From NCBI GenBank assembly GCA_036004365.1, contig DASYRN010000012.1, forward strand, positions 1 through 24,101: a DNA stretch of 24,101 nucleotides, given 5' to 3'. Of the stretch, positions 14,155-24,101 are shown one piece after another (positions within the stretch are counted from its first letter, which is position 1; each line of letters starts with the position of its first letter). The notes below the pieces were generated by a model. It saw nothing but the letters and a program-made list of their open reading frames with translations. It was not told the DNA's origin and ran no database searches. The translations under genes were made by a program, and so were the position numbers. The stretch comes from DP-36 sp036004365 (GTDB taxonomy: Bacteria > Desulfobacterota > Binatia > UBA9968).

Positions 14155-14338
14155 TTTCCCCTGCAGTGTTCGTGATCAGCGCAAGCGACTTGGAACCAAC
14201 AAAAAAAGATAGGAAGCTGTCCCTTGCCGCGGCCGTCAGGCCTCTCACATTGAGGGGAAGACCCAAGTGGCAACATGGCGTCCAGCTGGTTTTCCAGGTT
14301 CAAGTCGGGGCGCTGACACGACACAAGGCGGGGGGAAT
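14155..14338 (+). ncRNA. ssrS: 6S RNA
   Basis: Regulatory RNA that binds the housekeeping RNA polymerase by mimicking an open promoter. It was recognised by place, between zapA and 5-FCL, and by fold. Nested stems close a long rod: TTCCCC (14156-14161) with GGGGAA (14332-14337); GTGT-T-CGTG (14166-14174) with CACGACAC (14317-14324); TCAGCG (14176-14181) with CGCTGA (14311-14316); GACTTGgAACC (14187-14197) with GGTTCAAGTC (14297-14306). Beyond lies an open central region (about 14198-14214 against 14288-14296), then AGCTG/CAGCT and TTGCC/GGCAA in the top arm. That is the 6S hallmark. The ends are approximate to a few bases. No separate promoter is clear; it may be cut from the zapA transcript. 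Confidence 0.9.
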
Positions 14339-14341
14339 CCA

Positions 14342-14631
14342 TAATGGTCGGTGGGGGAGAGTGATGATGTGGGGAGTTGATTTCGAGGAAGGACCGAATC
14401 TATTGCGTTGTGCTTCTGTGGACTCAAAGAAACTTTGCCATACGGGTATTAATATCTTGCAGGCTTATCCACTGTTTCCCCTGTTGTCGGCCGCTCCGAA
14501 CGACTGGTATTTTCCTCGCGACAAGCGGCGGCGAGGGCTTGACGTGGTACTCAAGTAGATCCGGCTTTTAGTTCGACTCTCCGTCTCCCCATCTTCCCCT
14601 CTTTCCACTCTCGACCTCTCTGTAAGATTTT
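14342..14631 (+). other. Non-coding spacer after 6S RNA
   Basis: 290 bases with no supported gene. A 130-residue reading frame runs through it and through 6S RNA, but it has no domain and its codons look random. The stretch holds an imperfect hairpin (CCTCGC 14514-14519 with GCGAGG 14531-14536) and a pyrimidine-rich run (about 14575-14620) just before the next ATG. I see no clear terminator or promoter. The ribosome site for 5-FCL is weak. Confidence 0.4.
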
Positions 14632-15279
14632 ATGAGGGAGAAAAGACAGCAACTCCGGGCTGAGGCCTTCCATCGCCGGGAGTCGATCTCGCCTTCGGAA
14701 CTCGGTCCTAGGAACGAACGGATTCAAGACAGGGCTGTGCGGTTTTTGGCTTATCTCGCCTCTCGTTCTGTGGCGCTTTACAGTCCAATCGGAAATGAGG
14801 TCGCTACCGAAAGGATCCGCGATCACGCGTTGCAGACGGGGAAGAAGCTCTTTTATCCGAAGTTAGGGAGCGAAGACAGGGTGAGGCTGGTAGAAGTAAA
14901 GTCCTCCGAGGAAATGACACTGGGCCGCTACGGAATCCTTGAACCTATCGGCTCTCGAACCCTGGCGGACCAGGAGCGAGAAGGGTTGGTCGTATTTGTT
15001 CCGGGCGTCGTCTTCGATCTTAACGGGAACCGCCTGGGCAGAGGCAGGGGTTGGTATGACCGGCTACTGAGGCTTTTGGGAGAGGATGGAAAATCTGTGG
15101 CTTTGGCGTACGAGTTTCAGGTCGTCGAGGAATTGCCGACTGAGAAATGGGACAGGAGAGTGCAGCACATTATCACGGAAGAGCGAACCATAGACTGTGA
15201 CGCGCTCCGTCACGGCCCGGGTGGTTCTCCTAAATCTAAGATTGGAAGGGGGTGTTTTCATTGGAACTTTTTATCTTGA
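14632..15279 (+). CDS. 5-formyltetrahydrofolate cyclo-ligase (5-FCL/MTHFS)
   Basis: ATP-dependent cytoplasmic enzyme that turns 5-formyl-THF into 5,10-methenyl-THF, clearing a by-product that inhibits folate enzymes. The 215-residue length is normal. The N-terminal basic helix (REKRQQLRAEAFHRRE), PKLGSEDRVRLVEV, the GIL-EP loop, VFVPGVVFDLNGNRLGRGRGWYDRLL (GRGRGWYD at 136-143, phosphate/ATP loop) and the P-T-E-KWDRRVQHIITEE end are family features. Its last 28 bases overlap the rny start, so the C-terminal tail after the DCDALRHG region is likely unstructured. It follows 6S RNA, as in many Proteobacteria. The ATG start is the first in frame; no strong ribosome site. Confidence 0.9.
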   Translation: MREKRQQLRAEAFHRRESISPSELGPRNERIQDRAVRFLAYLASRSVALYSPIGNEVATERIRDHALQTGKKLFYPKLGSEDRVRLVEVKSSEEMTLGRYGILEPIGSRTLADQEREGLVVFVPGVVFDLNGNRLGRGRGWYDRLLRLLGEDGKSVALAYEFQVVEELPTEKWDRRVQHIITEERTIDCDALRHGPGGSPKSKIGRGCFHWNFLS

Positions 15280-16826
15280 TTGGAATCGCCGGTTTCTTGA
15301 TGGGAGTTTCTCTGTCTCTAGTCGTTTCTTGGTTGCGTAGTAGGCAGCGCCGAATACAAGTCGAACTGGCTCAAACTACTGCTGCCCGCATCATCGAGGA
15401 GGCAAAAAAAGAGGCAAACACTATCAAGAAGGAGGCCGAGATTCAAAGCAGGGATGGCCTTTTGCAGGCCAGAACGGATTTTGAGAGGGAGATAAGGGAG
15501 ACTCGCCGAGAGCTTCAGGGGCTGGAGAAAAGGCTGATTAATAAGGAGGAGGGCCTCGATAAGCGGATCGAGATGATAGAAAAGCGCGAGGGTGAGGTGG
15601 CGAAGCGAGAAACTTCAGTCAAGGCGAGAGAACGAGCCGTGGAGGAAAAGACAAGTGAGTGCGATCGTCTTGTGGATGAAGCGAGACGGCAGCTGGAACA
15701 AGTGGCCGGTTTGACCCGAGAGGAAGCCAAAAAAAGCCTGATCGACCAAATGGTCGAAGAGGCAAGTCACGCGTCGGCCAAAAGAATAAGGATTATAGAA
15801 GAGGAAGCCAAAGAGGAGTCCGCCCGCAGAGGACAAAAGATTGTCGCCTTAGCCATCGAGAGATTGGCGGGAGACTTCGTTGCCGAGCGCACCGTGACCG
15901 TTGTGCATCTGCCGAGCGATGAATTGAAGGGAAGGATTATCGGCAGAGAGGGGCGGAACATTCGGGCATTGGAAGCCGCAACCGGAATTGATCTAATCGT
16001 GGATGACACGCCGGAGTCGGTCATTATTTCGGGCCACAATCCCATTCGCCGAGAGATCGCGCGACTCTCGTTGGAAAAACTGATTTCGGATGGAAGAATT
16101 CATCCGGGCAGAATTGAAGAAGTTGTGCGGAAGGCGGAGCAGGAGGTCGATGAGGTCATTCGGGAGGCGGGTCAAAAAGCTATTTTTGATGTTGGGATTC
16201 ATGGCGTTCACCCCGAGCTCGTCAAATTGCTGGGGAGACTGAGGTTTCGTTATAGTTATGCGCAGAATGTGCTCCTGCATTCCATTGAGGCTGCCTTCAT
16301 CTGCGGGATGATGGCGGTGGAGTTGGGTTTGAACGAGAAGCAGGCACGGCGAGCAGCCCTGCTTCATGATATTGGCAAGGCCGTGGATCATGAGGTAGAG
16401 GGATCCCACGCCATCATCGGGGCGGAGATCGCCCGTAAGTATGGCGAGTCTCCCAAGATCGTTAACGCGATCGCGGCTCACCATGAAGACGTCAAGGCAG
16501 AGACGATTCTCGCTCCGCTAGTGGACGCCGCAGACGCCTTGTCGGGTGCCCGTCCTGGAGCGCGGCGCGAGATGTTGGAGACTTATGTTCGGCGGCTCGA
16601 GGAGTTGGAGCGAATCTGCAATTCCTTCAAGGGCGTGGAGAAGTCCTACGCGGTCCAAGCGGGGAGGGAAATAAGAATTATTGTCCAGCACGATACGATC
16701 ACAGACGAAGAGGCCTCCCGTATGGCGCGAGAAGTCGCCCGGAAGATCGAAAATGAGATGACTTACCCAGGGCAGATTAAGGTTACCGTGATTCGGGAAG
16801 TTCGAGCGGTGGAATACGCTAGATAA
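15252..16826 (+). CDS. rny: Ribonuclease Y
   Basis: Membrane-anchored endoribonuclease that starts bulk mRNA decay. Domain order: N-terminal membrane helix (about 4-27), long coiled coil (about 35-190, rich in Glu/Arg), KH RNA-binding domain (IIGREGRN 229-236), and HD metal domain with the HD pair at 372-373 in LLHDIGKAVDHE. Length 524 matches the family. The start is GTG at 15252 by frame length, but TTG at 15261 has a better-spaced GGGGGTG site six bases ahead and gives MELFILIGIAGF. Either overlaps 5-FCL. It is followed by ymdB, the same pairing as in Bacillus. An A-run/T-run (16825-16837) after the stop could be a weak terminator. Confidence 0.96.
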   Translation: MFSLELFILIGIAGFLMGVSLSLVVSWLRSRQRRIQVELAQTTAARIIEEAKKEANTIKKEAEIQSRDGLLQARTDFEREIRETRRELQGLEKRLINKEEGLDKRIEMIEKREGEVAKRETSVKARERAVEEKTSECDRLVDEARRQLEQVAGLTREEAKKSLIDQMVEEASHASAKRIRIIEEEAKEESARRGQKIVALAIERLAGDFVAERTVTVVHLPSDELKGRIIGREGRNIRALEAATGIDLIVDDTPESVIISGHNPIRREIARLSLEKLISDGRIHPGRIEEVVRKAEQEVDEVIREAGQKAIFDVGIHGVHPELVKLLGRLRFRYSYAQNVLLHSIEAAFICGMMAVELGLNEKQARRAALLHDIGKAVDHEVEGSHAIIGAEIARKYGESPKIVNAIAAHHEDVKAETILAPLVDAADALSGARPGARREMLETYVRRLEELERICNSFKGVEKSYAVQAGREIRIIVQHDTITDEEASRMAREVARKIENEMTYPGQIKVTVIREVRAVEYAR

Positions 16827-16871
16827 AAAAATTTTTTGTTTTCAGTGCTGAGTTTTGATTAGGAGAGCGGG

Positions 16872-16895
16872 ACTAAAAACTAACAACTAAAAACT
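16872..16895 (+). repeat. Short direct repeat ACTAAAAACT
   Basis: Two exact ten-base copies, 16872-16881 and 16886-16895, four bases apart, just before the ymdB ribosome site (GGAGA 16898-16902). The function is unknown; it may be simple-sequence drift in an AT-rich leader. Confidence 0.5.
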
Positions 16896-16905
16896 TTGGA
16901 GATTG

Positions 16906-17703
16906 ATGCGTATTTTAATGTTAGGGGATGTGGTGGGCCGGCCAGGCCGCCGGGCCATCGAGGAGCTGATTCCGCCCCTAGTGAAAGACCAAGGCATCGA
17001 TCTTGTCATTGCCAATGCAGAGAATGCCGCCGGGGGCATGGGGGTAGATATCAAGAGCGCAGAGGAGCTTTTTTCGGCTGGCGTTCATATTCTTACCTCG
17101 GGGAATCACATTTGGAAAAAGAAAGAGATTTATCCCTATCTGGAAAAAAACAGTTCTCTTGTCCGGCCGGCCAATTATCCCAAGAGTGCGCCGGGAAAGG
17201 GGTGGTTCGAGTGGCAGAACGACGCGGGCCTGCGCGCGTTGATCATAAACTTGATGGGAAGGGTTTTCATGCCAAGCCACGTCGATGACCCTTTTCGATG
17301 TGTAGACGTCATTCTTAGAGAACACGGCTCTTTCTCACCAGTCAGTGTGGTTGATATGCACGCAGAAGCTACGTCGGAAAAGAATGCCATGGGTTGGTAT
17401 CTGGATGGGCGCGTGTCCGTCGTTTACGGCACCCACACCCATGTTCAAACCGCCGACGAACGCATCCTGCCGGGGGGAACCGCCTATATCACGGACCTCG
17501 GAATGTGCGGCCCTTTGGATTCGGTCATTGGGATTGAAAAAGAGCCGGTCATTGAGGGATTCTTGACCCAGTTGCCACAGAGGTTTGAGGTCGCCAGGGA
17601 TAATGTGATTCTCCAAGGAGTGATCTCAGATGTGGACGACGCGACGGGAAAGGCCCGTAGTATCCGCCGGGTGCGTTTTGACTGGAAGGGATCCGAACCA
17701 TGA
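16906..17703 (+). CDS. ymdB: YmdB-type metallophosphoesterase (TIGR00282)
   Basis: A 265-residue calcineurin-like phosphodiesterase. B. subtilis YmdB hydrolyses 2',3'-cyclic nucleotides and alters RNA decay and developmental choice, in keeping with its place after rny. The metal ligands are visible: D8 in LGDVVG, E39 and N40 in NAENA, N67 in GNHIW, H152 in DMHAEATSEK, H177 and H179 in GTHTHVQTAD. The ATG at 16906 is preferred to the TTG one codon earlier; GGAGA precedes it by a short spacer. The stop overlaps the tyrS start (ATGA at 17700-17703), so the two are co-translated. The substrate in this organism is inferred. Confidence 0.92.
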   Translation: MRILMLGDVVGRPGRRAIEELIPPLVKDQGIDLVIANAENAAGGMGVDIKSAEELFSAGVHILTSGNHIWKKKEIYPYLEKNSSLVRPANYPKSAPGKGWFEWQNDAGLRALIINLMGRVFMPSHVDDPFRCVDVILREHGSFSPVSVVDMHAEATSEKNAMGWYLDGRVSVVYGTHTHVQTADERILPGGTAYITDLGMCGPLDSVIGIEKEPVIEGFLTQLPQRFEVARDNVILQGVISDVDDATGKARSIRRVRFDWKGSEP

Positions 17704-18929
17704 GCCTCGATCCTCGAGAACAGTTACACGTGATCAAGCGGGGGGCCATGGAGATCTTGATCGAGGACGACCTCGTTAAAAAACTTGAGCGCGGGAAGCC
17801 TTTACGAATCAAAGCCGGGTTTGATCCTACGGCTCCCGATCTTCATCTGGGCCACACTGTCTTGATCCAGAAGATGAAGCAGTTCCAGGATCTAGGCCAT
17901 GAAGTTATTTTCTTGATCGGAGATTTTACGGGCATGATCGGCGATCCATCCGGGAAATCGGAAACTCGCAAACAGCTTAGCCGCGAAGAGGTCCTCAAGA
18001 ATGCGGAGACGTATAAGGACCAGATTTTTAAAATTCTTCGGCCCGAAAAGACGATCGTTGAATTCAACAGTCGCTGGATGGAGAAGATGGACGCCGTGGC
18101 TATGGTTGAATTGGCCGCAAAATACACGGTCGCCCGAATGCTGGAGCGGGAGGATTTCAAGCAGCGCTACGAGAAGCAGCAGTCGATCAGTATCCACGAG
18201 TTCCTTTATCCATTGATCCAAGGTTATGATTCTGTGGTTCTTAAGGCGGACGTAGAATTGGGTGGAACGGATCAACGGTTCAACTTGCTTATGGGCAGGG
18301 AGCTTCAGCGCGAGTATGGTCAGGAGCCTCAGGTGGTTTTGACCATGCCGCTGCTCGAAGGAACGGACGGCGTGAACAAAATGAGCAAGTCCTTAGGCAA
18401 CACCATTGGAATCACCGAGCCTGCGGAGGAAATCTTCGGCAAGATGATGTCGATCTCGGATGAGTTGATGTGGCGCTACGCGGAATTGTTGAGCGACAGA
18501 AGCGTGGAAGAGATTAGCAGCGTTCGAAATCAAATTGCTAAAGGGACAGCCCACCCGATGGATTTTAAGAAATCTCTCGCTTACGAGATCGTGTCGCGCT
18601 TTCATGGTCGGACGGCGGCCGATTCCGCCCGCGATTACTTCGAAACTCGATATCAGAAGCGGCAGATTCCCAAAAACATTCGAACCCAGTTTGCTCCTCC
18701 CGAACGGATCGGGATTTGTCAGTTGCTGGTCGATCTAAGATTTGCCCGCTCCAAGGCTGAAGCCAAACGACTGATTGCCCAAGGAGGTGTCAAAGTCGAC
18801 GGCAAAATTGTCTCTGACTCAGCGTTCGAGTTCCAAAGAAAGCTTCACCGCCTGATCGAGGTAGGTAAGACCCGGATCGCTGAAGTGAGTGAAGAAGAAA
18901 AAAATTCTTTTTCGCCATCGTCCTCTTGA
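17700..18929 (+). CDS. tyrS: Tyrosyl-tRNA synthetase
   Basis: Class I synthetase charging tRNA-Tyr, 409 residues. The HIGH-type motif is HLGH at 49-52 in DPTAPDLHLGHTV, followed by FQDLGHEVIFLIGDFTGMIGDPSGK. The KMSKS loop is intact at 227-231. A C-terminal S4-like RNA-binding domain is at about 341-400 (LLVDLRFARSKAEAKRLIAQ). This is the TyrZ-like bacterial branch rather than the E. coli TyrS form, judging by DPTAPDLHLGHTV. It overlaps ymdB by four bases at the start. Its stop codon lies inside the -35 box of the rRNA promoter P1, so transcription of the rrn operon begins at once after it. Confidence 0.96.
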   Translation: MSLDPREQLHVIKRGAMEILIEDDLVKKLERGKPLRIKAGFDPTAPDLHLGHTVLIQKMKQFQDLGHEVIFLIGDFTGMIGDPSGKSETRKQLSREEVLKNAETYKDQIFKILRPEKTIVEFNSRWMEKMDAVAMVELAAKYTVARMLEREDFKQRYEKQQSISIHEFLYPLIQGYDSVVLKADVELGGTDQRFNLLMGRELQREYGQEPQVVLTMPLLEGTDGVNKMSKSLGNTIGITEPAEEIFGKMMSISDELMWRYAELLSDRSVEEISSVRNQIAKGTAHPMDFKKSLAYEIVSRFHGRTAADSARDYFETRYQKRQIPKNIRTQFAPPERIGICQLLVDLRFARSKAEAKRLIAQGGVKVDGKIVSDSAFEFQRKLHRLIEVGKTRIAEVSEEEKNSFSPSSS

Positions 18930-18954
18930 CAGTTTCGAAGCAGGACTTTATAGT
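18926..18954 (+). promoter_or_regulatory. rRNA operon promoter P1
   Basis: TTGACA (18926-18931), 17 bases, TATAGT (18949-18954): perfect -35 and five of six at -10, the best promoter in the window. Its -35 contains the tyrS stop TGA (18927-18929). An A/T-rich stretch at about 18890-18912 could act as an UP element. Start near 18961. Confidence 0.75.
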
Positions 18955-19017
18955 TCCTCTTTGTCCGGTTAAATTCTCGGTTTAATCAAATTCTCCTTCA
19001 ATTTTCGGACTTCCACC

Positions 19018-19046
19018 TTGACAATGGTGGACATTTGTCTTAAGTT
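19018..19046 (+). promoter_or_regulatory. rRNA operon promoter P2
   Basis: TTGACA (19018-19023), 17 bases, TAAGTT (19041-19046; three of six). It is preceded by A/T-rich sequence and lies 92 bases after P1. Tandem P1/P2 promoters are common for rRNA operons. Confidence 0.5.
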
Positions 19047-19051
19047 TCAAG

Positions 19052-19088
19052 CTTGCCTTCTGGGCAGGAAACTCGGTCTTTGAAAACT
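19052..19088 (+). promoter_or_regulatory. boxB/boxA-like antitermination leader
   Basis: A six-pair hairpin CTTGCC/GGCAGG (19052-19068) followed by GGTCTTTGAAAACT (19075-19088), which resembles boxA (TGCTCTTTAACA). The same order recurs before 23S at 21392-21435. Such sites load Nus factors so that polymerase reads through rRNA. Confidence 0.5.
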
Positions 19089-19098
19089 AAATAGTAGC
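19083..19098 (+). repeat. 16S processing stalk, 5' arm
   Basis: AAAACTAAATAGTAGC here is the exact reverse complement of 20872-20887, after the 16S gene. The 16 pairs would close a loop holding the whole 16S, the expected RNase III cutting stalk. Confidence 0.75.
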
Positions 19099-19208
19099 AC
19101 CATCCAAAAGATCTTTGGGTGGGACGGTTTAGGGCTTCTGTTAAGCCGATGAGGTACAGCTATCAAACTATTCAGTCAATCAGCCCCGTTAAGGGAGATT
19201 GAAAATTT

Positions 19209-21070
<1,862 letters not shown>

Positions 21071-21244
21071 TAAAAAGGGGGCCTAAACCTAGGAGGTTTT
21101 TTGGAGCAAATCTTGAATTGACCCTGCCTCACCGTTCCTCACGTCACGATGACCTGGAGGATGGGAGCGGCGGGGCCAGTGGTTGATGGTCATTGGCTGC
21201 CAGTTAAAGCTGGACGAAGAAATTTCCGAAACGAACTTAACTTC
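21071..21244 (+). other. Long spacer between the two tRNAs
   Basis: 174 bases, longer than usual for this pair. It begins with an exact second copy of the tRNA-Ile 5' acceptor strand, GGGCCTA (21079-21085), then a terminator-like hairpin AAACCT-agg-AGGTTT with a T-run (21085-21102). Later it contains a CCAGTG/CATTGG hairpin near 21177-21197. No gene is supported. Confidence 0.5.
21085..21102 (+). terminator. Terminator-like hairpin inside the rRNA operon
   Basis: AAACCT (21085-21090) and AGGTTT (21094-21099) form six pairs with a three-base loop, and six T residues run from 21097 to 21102. It is short and A/T-rich at the base, so weak. In an rRNA operon it would be passed by antiterminated polymerase. 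Confidence 0.3.
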
Positions 21245-21317
21245 GGGGCTGTAGCTCAGTTGGGAGAGCGCCGGTTTTGCAAGCCGGAGGTCGTCGGTTC
21301 GATCCCGATCAGCTCCA
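21245..21317 (+). tRNA. tRNA-Ala (UGC)
   Basis: Cloverleaf: acceptor GGGGCTG with CAGCTCC, D arm GCTC/GAGC, anticodon stem CCGGT/GCCGG with loop TTTGCAA (TGC at 21278-21280), T arm GTCGG/CCGAT with TTCGATC. The discriminator A is 21317. The next three bases are CTA, not CCA, so CCA must be added after transcription, in contrast to the neighbouring tRNA-Ile. Confidence 0.97.
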
Positions 21318-21487
21318 CTATAATAGTCGGCAGTGGTCAGTGAGCAGTAATCAGTAGAAGGATTGTCGCTCACTGGTCATACGGATCAGTTCTCTCGCGG
21401 ATCGATGGTCCGCGAGAGCTTGTTCTTTGACAACTGAATACGGGTAACGAGCTGCAATTTTTGCGCTGAGGTAGCAATGGCGAATAT
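21318..21487 (+). other. Spacer between tRNA-Ala and 23S
   Basis: 170 bases. It contains short CAGT/TCAGT-type near-repeats (21330-21390), the boxB/boxA-like site, and sequence that should pair with the region after 23S outside the window to form the 23S stalk. Confidence 0.5.
21392..21435 (+). promoter_or_regulatory. boxB/boxA-like antitermination site before 23S
   Basis: A perfect ten-pair hairpin CTCTCGCGGA (21392-21401) / TCCGCGAGAG (21409-21418) with a seven-base loop, then TGTTCTTTGACAACT (21421-21435), close to boxA. The arrangement mirrors the leader of 16S. Confidence 0.55.

Positions 21488-24101
<2,614 letters not shown>

Larger units (their letters stand above)
18930..19208 (+). 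other. rRNA leader region
   Basis: The 279 bases between tyrS and 16S hold tandem promoters, a boxB-like hairpin with a boxA-like site, and one arm of the 16S processing stalk. An eight-pair hairpin CATCCAAA/TTTGGGTG (one G-T pair, near 19100-19121) follows. No gene is present. A weak stem (AGGAC at 18942 with GTTCCT at 18953) lies inside P1 and is not called a terminator. Confidence 0.6.

Noticed and set aside
14166..14558. 130-residue reading frame on the + strand across the 6S region
   Set aside because: It lies across a well-supported 6S RNA fold, has no recognisable domain and no ribosome site.
16825..16840. A-run followed by T-run after rny as a strong terminator
   Set aside because: A pure A/T palindrome gives a weak stem; ymdB follows closely and is likely read from the same transcript.
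21089..21373. 94-residue minus-strand frame containing GADRDRTDDLRLAKPALS
   Set aside because: It is antisense to tRNA-Ala; this peptide is a well-known artefact of reading tRNA genes backwards.

Overview
The window reads as a chromosomal segment of an uncultured Gram-negative bacterium with a Deltaproteobacteria-like layout. The clues are the order zapB-like / zapA / 6S RNA / 5-formyl-THF cyclo-ligase / RNase Y / ymdB / tyrS / rRNA operon, the ECF sigma and anti-sigma pair, and several exported envelope proteins. A Binatota or other Desulfobacterota-like lineage is my guess. The 16S gene is complete, so a database search would settle this; I could not run one.

Layout. (1) 168-2688 +: dapF, dapA and dapB, diaminopimelate/lysine synthesis, tightly spaced. 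(2) 2779-8023 +: a single-chain glycyl-tRNA synthetase behind its own sigma70-type promoter, then two half-ABC exporters overlapping head to tail. Their ATPase motifs predict an asymmetric heterodimer with one degenerate ATP site. (3) 8046-12475 -: a six-gene block of ECF sigma factor, zinc-finger membrane anti-sigma, a small secreted protein, a DUF3106-type repeat protein, DUF1800, and a Tat-exported DUF1501. Just upstream on the same strand (12560-13276) is a secreted protein built almost wholly of seven-residue charged repeats, with an internal duplication and a sigma-E-like promoter in front. (4) 13610-18929 +: zapB-like, zapA, 6S RNA, 5-FCL, rny, ymdB and tyrS. (5) 18926-24101 +: an rRNA operon with tandem promoters, a boxB/boxA-like leader, 16S, tRNA-Ile(GAU), tRNA-Ala(UGC), and the first ~2.6 kb of 23S, cut by the window end.

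How it fits together. Most of the window is housekeeping: cell-wall/lysine precursor synthesis, tRNA charging, division, mRNA decay, folate repair and rRNA. The accessory and least explained part is 8046-13341. My reading is an envelope-stress regulon. The ECF sigma factor is held by a membrane anti-sigma. Small secreted helical proteins sit beside it and may sense or tune it. The output would be an exported DUF1800/DUF1501 pair and probably the heptad-repeat protein. The periplasmic tail of the anti-sigma and the small secreted protein share the same acidic/hydrophobic six-residue periodicity, which suggests a contact or competition between them. This is inference from sequence and gene order, not established function.

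I saw no CRISPR array, insertion sequence, integrase, phage gene or toxin-antitoxin pair.
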